NCBI GenBank assembly: GCA_036736205.1
Contig: DAINMX010000275.1
Span: 1 to 8,212, forward strand
Reading direction: 5' to 3'
Length of the DNA stretch: 8,212 bases
Source of the DNA: XYA12-FULL-58-9 sp001798605
GTDB lineage: Bacteria > Myxococcota > XYA12-FULL-58-9
Below the pieces are notes generated by a model that searched no databases, had not been told where the DNA came from, and was given only the letters and a program-made list of their open reading frames with translations. Each line of letters begins with the position of its first letter. Position 1 is the stretch's first letter. This document shows, piece by piece, positions 1 through 6,269 of the stretch. The translations under genes were made by a program, and so were the position numbers.

Positions 1-103
1 GGATTGCGTCGAACAATCGTCCGTGGAGTACGCTGCATCCGATTTGGCTGCGGCCTGGCTGCAGAACCGCTTCCTCGATTCCACTCCAAATCAACGTGGT
101 TGA
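1..103 (+). CDS. C-terminal fragment of an upstream protein (partial)
   Basis: Frame 2 is open from the window edge and ends in TGA at 101-103, giving a 33-residue tail that begins DCVEQSSVEYAASDLAAAW and ends TPNQRG. The tail is mixed polar and helical in character, like a genuine soluble C-terminus, and its stop lies just before the first confident gene of the cluster. No family can be recognised from so short a piece. It is too short for the coding call to be certain, and it could be chance open frame. The spacing to the next gene (34 bases to ATG 138) would be consistent with an operon. Confidence 0.5.
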   Translation, partial: DCVEQSSVEYAASDLAAAWLQNRFLDSTPNQRG

Positions 104-137
104 ACCACTGACTGGCGAGTGCTACCGTTCGGGGGCA

Positions 138-1673
138 ATGATTCGATCGTGGCAGCTAAAGAGCGATACCTGGGCTGTGTTTGCGCTCACCGTTGTTTCT
201 TCTACTGTTGTTTTTCCTACTGTTGCCGCTGCGGTCAAGCCGACAGCGGTGGTTGTCCGCAGCGAGGATGAACAGTCGGATGTTTCGGCGGGGCTCGTCT
301 CTCACTTCCTGCAAATGGCGGTACGCGACGACGCGAGCCGTCAGGTGATCGACCTGGATGTGCAACTCGGTGCCCCCTCAAACGAACGGGCCATGCGCTC
401 ACATGCCGTTGCCGTGGAACAGCTTGGCAAGGCCCGCGATGCATTTGACACCCTCAAGCTCGATGCCGCCATCGATTGGCTGAACAAGGCACTGAAGAAA
501 TTCGAGCGCAATGGGGCCATGTTGCGCAACATGACACCACTGATGGATACTCTCATGCTGCTCGGGGCCAGTCACACCTTGTGCAACAAAGAGGCTGTCG
601 CCACCAAATTTTTTGCCCGGGCCCTCGTCCTGCGACCGGACATCGAGCCAGACACACGTATCTTCAACCCGGTGATGCAAAAAGTGTTTGACGAGGCCAA
701 ACGGCTATCGCTCAAACGGCCCCGCGGGAAACTTTTGGTCACGTGCAACAATCCCAGCGACGGCGAGGTCTACCTGGATGGCGTTTTCGTCGGCATCACC
801 CCCGTGGTTCTCGACAATGTTCCCGAAGGACGGCACTTTCTCAGAGTGAGCCAAGCCGGCTTCAGTGCCTGGGAGGAGACCCTCGACTTGGCCGGCGCAA
901 CTGAAACGGCCCGTGTTGCCAAGCTGCTACCCACGCGACACCTGGGTGAGTTCGATGGTTTGGCCGACCGTGCGTTGGCGGTGCTCGCCGACAAGGCCGA
1001 TGCTCAATCCTTCCCGCCCGCAGCCGTTGAGCTCGGCGGGTTGCTTGATGCTGATGAGATCATTCTGGCCCGCGTGGGACGTGTTGGCGAGAGCACAGAA
1101 ATTGTCACCGCCTTGATCGACGTCGTCAATCGACGCCGGTTGGCGCTCACCCGGGAGACTTGGGTCCTTCCTGCAGACGTGACAAGTGGTCCAAAGGTCG
1201 CAAAGATCTACGCAGAGCTGCAAAAGGCCGCCAACGACAAGCCCAACCAAACGGGCAAGGAGAAGCCCCCGGTCGTTGTGATTGGGCCACCCGTGGCAGA
1301 AGGTTGTTGGCAACCATCTTGTCCAGGATTTTCAGAATTCAAGTTGATTGTGGGGACTGGAGCTGGTGCCCTTTTGGCGGCCACGGGAGGGCTCCTCGAA
1401 TATCTTGCGTACTCAGACAATGAGGACTTCCGCAACACCGCGCAAATATCGACACAGGTGCCCAAGCTCGCATCCTCTGGGCAAACCAAAGCGGCGGTGG
1501 GCGATCTCCTCGTGGCGGTGGGTGTCGTGGCAGCCGTGACGAGCTTGGTTCTCTATCTCGTGTGGGAGCCCGAGACGAGCACCGCCGTCGCCTCAGAGAA
1601 CGAAACGAGCTGGGGCTTGTCCATGGCCCCCTCGTCGCGAGGCGCCACAGTGGGCGCGCAGGTGACATTTTGA
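138..1673 (+). CDS. PEGA-domain, TPR-like envelope protein with signal peptide and two C-terminal membrane segments
   Basis: This 511-residue protein starts best at ATG 138, which puts a secretion signal first: charged MIRSWQLK, a hydrophobic core, and a likely cleavage after AAA near residue 32. A GTG at 96 in the same frame would add 14 unhelpful residues and overlap the upstream stop. Residues about 90-171 are helical and TPR-like (runs such as AIDWLNKALKKFER and ATKFFARALVLRPD). Residues about 197-254 form a PEGA domain, recognisable from the run EVYLDGVFVGITP followed by VPEGRHFLRVSQAGF. A middle domain (about 275-345) contains LLDADEIILARVGRV, a pattern seen in myxobacterial envelope proteins; its function is unknown. 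Two hydrophobic segments (about 402-426 and 452-476) are followed by a tail ending GATVGAQVTF. PEGA domains are beta-rich modules usually found in envelope proteins. The exact role is unknown; a structural or sensory role is possible. The ribosome binding site is weak (GGGGG two bases before ATG). Confidence 0.88.
   Translation: MIRSWQLKSDTWAVFALTVVSSTVVFPTVAAAVKPTAVVVRSEDEQSDVSAGLVSHFLQMAVRDDASRQVIDLDVQLGAPSNERAMRSHAVAVEQLGKARDAFDTLKLDAAIDWLNKALKKFERNGAMLRNMTPLMDTLMLLGASHTLCNKEAVATKFFARALVLRPDIEPDTRIFNPVMQKVFDEAKRLSLKRPRGKLLVTCNNPSDGEVYLDGVFVGITPVVLDNVPEGRHFLRVSQAGFSAWEETLDLAGATETARVAKLLPTRHLGEFDGLADRALAVLADKADAQSFPPAAVELGGLLDADEIILARVGRVGESTEIVTALIDVVNRRRLALTRETWVLPADVTSGPKVAKIYAELQKAANDKPNQTGKEKPPVVVIGPPVAEGCWQPSCPGFSEFKLIVGTGAGALLAATGGLLEYLAYSDNEDFRNTAQISTQVPKLASSGQTKAAVGDLLVAVGVVAAVTSLVLYLVWEPETSTAVASENETSWGLSMAPSSRGATVGAQVTF
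1660..1672 (+). promoter_or_regulatory. Ribosome binding site and TTG start overlapping the upstream stop
   Basis: AGGTGA at 1660-1665 lies four bases before TTG at 1670-1672. That TTG shares two bases with the PEGA gene's TGA stop (1671-1673), forming a TTGA start/stop overlap typical of translational coupling. This supports TTG 1670 as the start of the Cys-rich protein, although TTG is a rare start and the Shine-Dalgarno match is imperfect. Confidence 0.45.
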
Positions 1674-2302
1674 GCACACGGAACAACCGCCCACACAGGC
1701 AGGGGCACACGGAACACCTTCACCCTTTGCCCCGGCTGCGACGTTGGGGGAGAGCACATGGAGTCGCAGCCTGCATCATCATGATGTTGCCGACTGTCTG
1801 GAGCTGCTCGTTTGTTCTCGATTGGGACATCGACCGCTTGCCGTGTGACGAGAGGCAACGATGTGCCGTGGGTTACTCCTGCGTCGACGACGTCTGTGTG
1901 TCCGATCAAAGCATTCCCCATGAATGTGACATCGATGACGACTGCGACACCACAGAGGTTTGCGTTACCCTCCTCAACCACGCCAAGGTTTGTCGGCCCA
2001 CGTGTCATTACGGTGTGCAAGACGGCGTCTATTACGACGATTGCGCCTCCACAGTGGACGCTCTGAAATATTGTCAAGCTCTCGGCCCCAGCACCAACCG
2101 AAGACTCGTCTGCCTAGACAATGAGGAGGGCGTCGCACAAAACGAGGGTGACCCATGTCACCCACTGGAAAATCCGTGCGCACAAAGCCTCACCTGCTAC
2201 GCCGATGGGAAGTGTCATGCCTTCTGCATTGGCGGCACTGACAACTGCACTTCTCCGCAAAGTTGCCAGACGGTCGAGAGTCTCTACCAGATTTGTCTGT
2301 AA
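1670..2302 (+). CDS. Cysteine-rich secreted protein, probable lipoprotein
   Basis: From TTG 1670 the product has 210 residues. An Arg-rich stretch (PRLRRWGR, 21-28) precedes a hydrophobic run (about 31-45) ending in VWSC at Cys46, which resembles a lipoprotein signal, although Trp at -2 is atypical of a lipobox. From Cys46 on there are 21 cysteines: the putative lipidated one plus 20, enough for ten disulfides. Blocks such as CDERQRCAVGYSCVDDVC and CDIDDDCDTTEVC resemble the short Cys-rich segments common after the signal in myxobacterial surface lipoproteins. No catalytic motif is visible and the function is unknown. Other in-frame starts are TTG 1727, which gives the most conventional signal peptide length, ATG 1781, which leaves almost no charged n-region, and ATG 1562, which would overlap the PEGA gene by over 100 bases. 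The downstream gene starts 9 bases after this stop, so cotranscription is likely. Confidence 0.82.
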   Translation: MSTRNNRPHRQGHTEHLHPLPRLRRWGRAHGVAACIIMMLPTVWSCSFVLDWDIDRLPCDERQRCAVGYSCVDDVCVSDQSIPHECDIDDDCDTTEVCVTLLNHAKVCRPTCHYGVQDGVYYDDCASTVDALKYCQALGPSTNRRLVCLDNEEGVAQNEGDPCHPLENPCAQSLTCYADGKCHAFCIGGTDNCTSPQSCQTVESLYQICL

Positions 2303-2311
2303 TGGGGTGCC

Positions 2312-4603
2312 ATGCCACCCCGACGTCCACCCAAGCCCCGCCGCCCATCACCCGCCTCACGGCAACTCGACGTGCTGCCATCCATCTCGCCCAACTCCGG
2401 CGGGAGAGAATGGTTGCATCCCATGGTGGTGGTGCTCCTGTTGTTGCCGCTTTATGCATGGACGTCACCGCCGGGCGTCGCCCTCGAGGACGATGGCCTG
2501 TTTGCCATGTCAACGCATTTCCTCGGCATCCCTCAACCACCGGGATACCCGCTGCACACCCTTTTGGGCAAGTTGTTCACCATGCTACCGCTCGGATCGG
2601 TGGCGTACCGCGTGCATCTGTTGAGCTCGGTGTTCGCCGCCGGTACTTGCGCGGTGCTGTGGTCGATCCTGCGCCTGCTCGGCTGCTGCCGGGTCGCCGC
2701 CTATGCGGGCGCGTTGGTACTCGGCGTCTCGGGGACTTTTTGGTCGCAGGCGATCATCGGCGAAGTGTACTCTCTCAACACCTTCCTATTCTTCGGCTTG
2801 TTGCTCACAACCCTCGCCTTTGTCCACCAACATCGTATCGGCATTCTCTACCTTGCCGCGGGATGCCTCGGCCTCGGATTGGCAAACCACTGGCCGATGT
2901 TCGTGCTCTCTTTGCCTGCCGTCGGCTTGGCGCTGTATCCGGCTAGGCACCTGCTGTGGCAACAAACAAGAGGACGCCTGACCGTGCTGTTGGCGGTGGT
3001 CCTGGCCACGGGAGGGCTGCCTTACCTTTGGATGATTGTTCGCACCCACTCGACGACGCCCATCAACTTCTACGGTTCCCTGAACAGCCTCACCGAGGTT
3101 ATTCACTTCATCTCCCGGCGAGGTTTTGAAGAAGTGGACACGAGTCAAAGCTCCACGGTTCTCGACAAGCTACAGTTCTTGGCGCTCATGGGAAAACAGT
3201 TGGCGGCCGAAACCACTTGGTTGGGCTTGGCATTGGCCCTTGTTGGCGCAACCTTCGCATGGCGGCGTCTGGGTCCCGCCACCACCCTGGGCATCGGATG
3301 GGCGGGAGTCGCCACATCATTCTTACTCGTACTCTTGTTGGGGTTTGATTTCGATCCGCTCATGCGCACGGTCATTCGCGTCTATCCCCTCATTCCCGTG
3401 GGGGTGTTGGCGATCGGTTTGGGATTGGCCCTCGATGCACCCCCGTTTTCCGCCCACCGCACCCGCCGCCTCGCTCGCATGGTCTTGGTCGGAGGACTTG
3501 TTGGTGCCACCTTTTGGACCCACGTCGGGACAAACAACCGACATAGTTACACGTGGGCCACCGATTACGCCCATGCCGTTCTCGACCAGCTACCAGAAGA
3601 CGCTGTGCTCTTCGTGCGCGGTGACATGGACAGCTTTCCACTTGGCTATTTGCATTGGGTAGAAGGGGTCCGTCCCGACGTCACCCTCTATAATGATCAG
3701 GGGCTGTTGTTTGACAATCGCCTGTTTGGGCGCAGCGAGGCGCTGCGGGAGGACAAGGTTGGTGCGTTCATACGTGGCAGCGACCGCGAGGTATTTCAAA
3801 TCGAGCCCATCGAGCATGGAGTGGCTACCACCAACGGCGCTTTGTATGTGAGGGCCCGTCGCGACCTACCCGCCGATCGCTTGACCTTCGAGCTCACCGA
3901 CTCGACCCGCGCCTTCTTGCAAAAGATGGAAGCCACACAGTTGACCGATGCGTGGAGCCTCTACCACCGCAACCTGTTGCGCCGCAGGTTTGTGGAAGTC
4001 CTCGACTACTTCCGCATTTACGAGCCCACGGTATTTGGCACCGCAGGGCTCGCTGCCCTGGCCGAGCAACTCGAGCAGAGCCCCTATGCCCGGCTCGGCC
4101 ATCTCGCTCCCTACAACCTCGAGGCCCAACCGCCCCAAGACGTCCTCGACCTCATCGATGGTATCGCCAAGGACTTGGGGCAAGACGTGACCAAAGCCGA
4201 TCGAGCGAGCTTGTCCCATGTTCGCGGTTTGCAACTGTTTCGGCAAAAGCGCGTGAGAGAGGCCGTCGCCAGTCTCGGTGAGTCCGTGGCCATCTTTCCT
4301 AATCGCAAAAATCCGGCGATCATGCGGCTTCTCGAGTATTACTCGCAGACGCACAAGCGAAAGGATTTCTTCGCGCTCGGCAACCGATACTTCCTCGGGC
4401 AGACGGTCAGCGAAACCACCCGCAAAAAGCTCCTGCAACTCGGCGTGCCTTTCACCCAGGGCGCCCATCCCCCGCCTCCCACACCGGTTCCGCCTGCTGA
4501 ACCCTCTGCAAACGCTCCACCGGTTCCACCTGCCGAACCCTCTCCAACCGCTCCACCGGCTCCACCACCTGCTGAACCCGCCCCAACTGCTCGACCCAAA
4601 TGA
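2312..4603 (+). CDS. DUF2723 (TMEM260-like) GT-C membrane protein, candidate O-glycosyltransferase
   Basis: This 763-residue polytopic membrane protein starts with a basic Pro/Arg-rich cytoplasmic stretch (1-35). About eleven hydrophobic segments follow between residues 36 and 403. The DUF2723 signature spans about 55-205: ALEDDGLF (57-64) on the first loop, GIPQPPGYPLH (72-82), GEVYSLN (150-156) and GLGLANHWPMF (187-197). In GT-C enzymes the acidic residues of the first loop are catalytic, so D60 or D61 are candidates by family analogy. Residues about 429-470 (LFVRGDMDSFPLGYLHWVEG, then RPDVTLYND) match the soluble part seen in many DUF2723 proteins. A helical TPR-like region follows (about 545-710), then a Pro/Ala/Glu-rich tail built from tandem repeats. 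Human TMEM260, in the same superfamily, O-mannosylates extracellular domains; bacterial substrates are mostly unknown. The donor is presumably a polyprenyl-phosphate sugar (inference). The start is ATG 2312, with GGGGTG just upstream. Confidence 0.9.
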   Translation: MPPRRPPKPRRPSPASRQLDVLPSISPNSGGREWLHPMVVVLLLLPLYAWTSPPGVALEDDGLFAMSTHFLGIPQPPGYPLHTLLGKLFTMLPLGSVAYRVHLLSSVFAAGTCAVLWSILRLLGCCRVAAYAGALVLGVSGTFWSQAIIGEVYSLNTFLFFGLLLTTLAFVHQHRIGILYLAAGCLGLGLANHWPMFVLSLPAVGLALYPARHLLWQQTRGRLTVLLAVVLATGGLPYLWMIVRTHSTTPINFYGSLNSLTEVIHFISRRGFEEVDTSQSSTVLDKLQFLALMGKQLAAETTWLGLALALVGATFAWRRLGPATTLGIGWAGVATSFLLVLLLGFDFDPLMRTVIRVYPLIPVGVLAIGLGLALDAPPFSAHRTRRLARMVLVGGLVGATFWTHVGTNNRHSYTWATDYAHAVLDQLPEDAVLFVRGDMDSFPLGYLHWVEGVRPDVTLYNDQGLLFDNRLFGRSEALREDKVGAFIRGSDREVFQIEPIEHGVATTNGALYVRARRDLPADRLTFELTDSTRAFLQKMEATQLTDAWSLYHRNLLRRRFVEVLDYFRIYEPTVFGTAGLAALAEQLEQSPYARLGHLAPYNLEAQPPQDVLDLIDGIAKDLGQDVTKADRASLSHVRGLQLFRQKRVREAVASLGESVAIFPNRKNPAIMRLLEYYSQTHKRKDFFALGNRYFLGQTVSETTRKKLLQLGVPFTQGAHPPPPTPVPPAEPSANAPPVPPAEPSPTAPPAPPPAEPAPTARPK
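4484..4594 (+). repeat. 36-bp in-frame tandem repeat encoding a Pro-Ala-Glu tail
   Basis: Three units start at 4484, 4520 and 4556. The first two are exactly 36 bases and encode PVPPAEPSANAP and PVPPAEPSPTAP. The third is longer by an extra CCA-type codon and diverged (PAPPPAEPAPTAR). They sit at the extreme C-terminus of the DUF2723 protein. They probably form a flexible spacer whose copy number can vary by slippage or recombination without breaking the frame. Confidence 0.9.
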
Positions 4604-4643
4604 GATTTGCGCACCCCCAGGGGGATGTGTCACAATTTCGACA

Positions 4644-6203
4644 ATGCATTCCCACAATGGGGAAAAGGTTCGCTCCACGATATCCCACACAGGAACGTTC
4701 GCCGTTGCTGTTCACGCAATGATTCTTGTCAGCGCGTTCGCATGTGGCACAGACCTTCTTGGGTTGACCGAGACAGACCACGAAGATTCCCGCTCGATCA
4801 TCAACGGTGCGGACGCCACGGAAACTATCTACGACGCTGTGGGCGCACTTCTCATTACCCATGTTCTGCCGGATAACACGCGTACCGCAGAACCTTTCTG
4901 CTCGGGCACCCTGATTGCACCGCGCGTGGTGCTCACAGCCGCCCACTGCCTCGTCCCGGGTTTCGATGTGGGAGGCGGAGCGGTGTTCTTTGGCGACGTC
5001 ATCGAGGGCAGACTCTCCGATCACGGGCCCGTGATATTTGTGGAAGAGTTGTTGAAGCATCCAGGTTACGCGGACACCCCAGACGGTCCCATCCACGACA
5101 TCATGCTCCTGCGTTTGCAAGAGAATCCAGCAGGAATCGATCCCGTCCCCATTCTCCCCGCTACCGTGGGCCTGACGACCGCCGACGAGGGCGAGTTGGT
5201 CACCTTCGTCGGCTTCGGTCGCACGGAACGCTTCTTCACCGGCGAGGAGGCCTCCATGGTGGGCAAGCATCGCACCCAGGCCCCTATCCACACGGTGTGC
5301 GAGGGAAGCACCGCTTGTGCTGGTGTGGTGGCACAGTCTTTCATGTGCGATCACGTAGCAGTCACCCAATACGCGGTGGGTCTGGGAGGCACGTGCAATG
5401 GCGACAGCGGCGGCCCGGCATTCTATTGGCGCGACAGTACCATGTACATCGCGGGAGTGAACTCCACCGTAGCAGGACCCGTCGATAGCTACGGCAACTT
5501 GATCTGCACTCAGGCGTCGGAGAGCAACGATATGCTGGTGGATGCTTACGAGGCTTTCATCAACGACTTCATCGGCACGCTCGACGCCTGCGCCAGCGAA
5601 ACAGACAACTGTGATCCCCTGGTCCTGTGCACCCCTACAGTCGGTGGCAGTTTCACTTGTGGGTCATGCCCAACAGGCTATGTCAACGCCACAGGCACAC
5701 AGGCAGGCACAAACTGCGTCGACCAGAACGAGTGTGCGAGCACACCGACGGTGTGCGGCACCGGCGCAACCTGTGAAAACACCGTTGGCAGCTACACCTG
5801 CACGTGCCTCACGGGATACGCCGGCACCGGCGGCAACTGCGTGGACGTGAACGAGTGCGCCACAACGCCCCCTGTATGCGGCACCGAGGCCCTGTGCGAG
5901 AACACAAGCGGCAGCTACACCTGTGTGTGTTCCATGGGCCGTACATGGAACGGCTCAGGTTGCGAAGATGTCGACGAGTGCACCGAGGGTACCCACGAGT
6001 GCACCGACAATGAGATCTGCCGCAACACCGACGGTGCCTATGTGTGCAAAGAGGCGGATGCCGAAAGCGACACCGATCCCGACGGGCAACTGGCGGGACT
6101 GGTCGGCGCCACCTCCTGCCAGTCATTGCCCCCCGGTGCTATGCCATGGGCTGTTCTTGTCCTGCTGGGTCTGAGACGAAGACGCCGACGTGCTTCGATG
6201 TAG
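4644..6203 (+). CDS. Secreted trypsin-fold serine protease (S1) with calcium-binding EGF-like domains and MYXO-CTERM-like tail
   Basis: From ATG 4644 the protein has 519 residues. An N-terminal signal ends near Cys34 (LVSAFAC), possibly a lipoprotein site. The S1 domain runs from about 52 (IINGADA) to 312. Its triad is visible: His101 in TAAHC, Asp152 in HDIMLLRL and Ser255 in NGDSGGP. The residue six before the serine, which sets trypsin specificity when it is Asp, aligns to Gly249, so cleavage after Lys/Arg is not expected by default. A Cys-rich segment (about 314-358) leads into cbEGF modules: DQNEC at 360, DVNEC at 401 and DVDEC at 442. The first two have the full six-cysteine spacing and the CxNxxxxYxC calcium-type signature; the third lacks its last cysteine pair. 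The C-terminus has SC (491-492), a short hydrophobic stretch and six arginines. The start lacks a good ribosome binding site, so coupling to the upstream gene, 40 bases away, is likely. Substrate unknown. Confidence 0.95.
   Translation: MHSHNGEKVRSTISHTGTFAVAVHAMILVSAFACGTDLLGLTETDHEDSRSIINGADATETIYDAVGALLITHVLPDNTRTAEPFCSGTLIAPRVVLTAAHCLVPGFDVGGGAVFFGDVIEGRLSDHGPVIFVEELLKHPGYADTPDGPIHDIMLLRLQENPAGIDPVPILPATVGLTTADEGELVTFVGFGRTERFFTGEEASMVGKHRTQAPIHTVCEGSTACAGVVAQSFMCDHVAVTQYAVGLGGTCNGDSGGPAFYWRDSTMYIAGVNSTVAGPVDSYGNLICTQASESNDMLVDAYEAFINDFIGTLDACASETDNCDPLVLCTPTVGGSFTCGSCPTGYVNATGTQAGTNCVDQNECASTPTVCGTGATCENTVGSYTCTCLTGYAGTGGNCVDVNECATTPPVCGTEALCENTSGSYTCVCSMGRTWNGSGCEDVDECTEGTHECTDNEICRNTDGAYVCKEADAESDTDPDGQLAGLVGATSCQSLPPGAMPWAVLVLLGLRRRRRRASM
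6111..6200 (+). other. MYXO-CTERM-like C-terminal sorting signal within the protease gene
   Basis: The last 30 residues of the protease are TSCQSLPPGAMPW, a short hydrophobic run VLVLLGL and RRRRRR followed by ASM. This is the order of a MYXO-CTERM tail: an invariant cysteine, one membrane segment and an arginine cluster. Such tails are known to be processed by myxosortases and leave the protein surface-attached. The hydrophobic segment here is unusually short, roughly 12-14 residues, so the assignment is likely but not certain. Confidence 0.75.
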
Positions 6204-6210
6204 ATTCGTG

Positions 6211-6252
6211 TATTGGCATCAATTGGCTTCAACGAACTCGTTGATGCCAATA
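6211..6252. terminator. Perfect 12-bp inverted repeat in the convergent gap, candidate bidirectional terminator
   Basis: TATTGGCATCAA (6211-6222) and TTGATGCCAATA (6241-6252) are exact reverse complements separated by an 18-base loop. The element starts 7 bases after the protease stop and ends 17 bases before the stop of the minus-strand gene, where a shared terminator is expected. There is no clean T-tract on either side, so it is not a textbook intrinsic terminator. A second, competing hairpin (TCAACG, AACT, CGTTGA at 6229-6244) overlaps the right arm. Alternatives are an mRNA 3'-end stabiliser or a protein-binding palindrome. Confidence 0.6.
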
Positions 6253-6269
6253 TTCCTTCACATCGAGCG

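Noticed and set aside
2263..2946. Plus-strand frame-1 open reading frame, including an ATG overlapping the TAA at 2300-2302
   Set aside because: Arg/His/Pro-rich shadow of the DUF2723 gene with no domain; the TAATG overlap is attractive, but the frame is not the one carrying the membrane protein.
4613..4624. CCCCC-A-GGGG(G) as a hairpin between the DUF2723 and protease genes
   Set aside because: The arms are adjacent with no room for a loop, so no stable hairpin would form without losing most pairs.
4607..4636. Possible promoter (TTGCGC, 18 bases, CACAAT) before the protease gene
   Set aside because: The -35 matches only three of six positions; a leaderless start at 4644 would be possible, but the gene is also explained by readthrough from upstream.
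4278..4643. Longer N-terminal extension of the protease frame
   Set aside because: It overlaps the DUF2723 coding region by over 300 bases and its translation is a shadow of the Pro-rich tail; a signal peptide appears only from ATG 4644.
3866..4690. Long minus-strand open frame of 274 codons opposite the DUF2723 gene
   Set aside because: It is low-complexity (Gly/Ser/Arg/Trp runs) where it mirrors the Pro-rich repeats, has no recognisable motif, and the plus-strand frame here carries clear family signatures.
4452..5369. Minus-strand open frame of 305 codons opposite the protease gene
   Set aside because: The plus strand encodes the catalytic His and Asp motifs of an S1 protease across this span; the antisense frame only mirrors them and the repeats.
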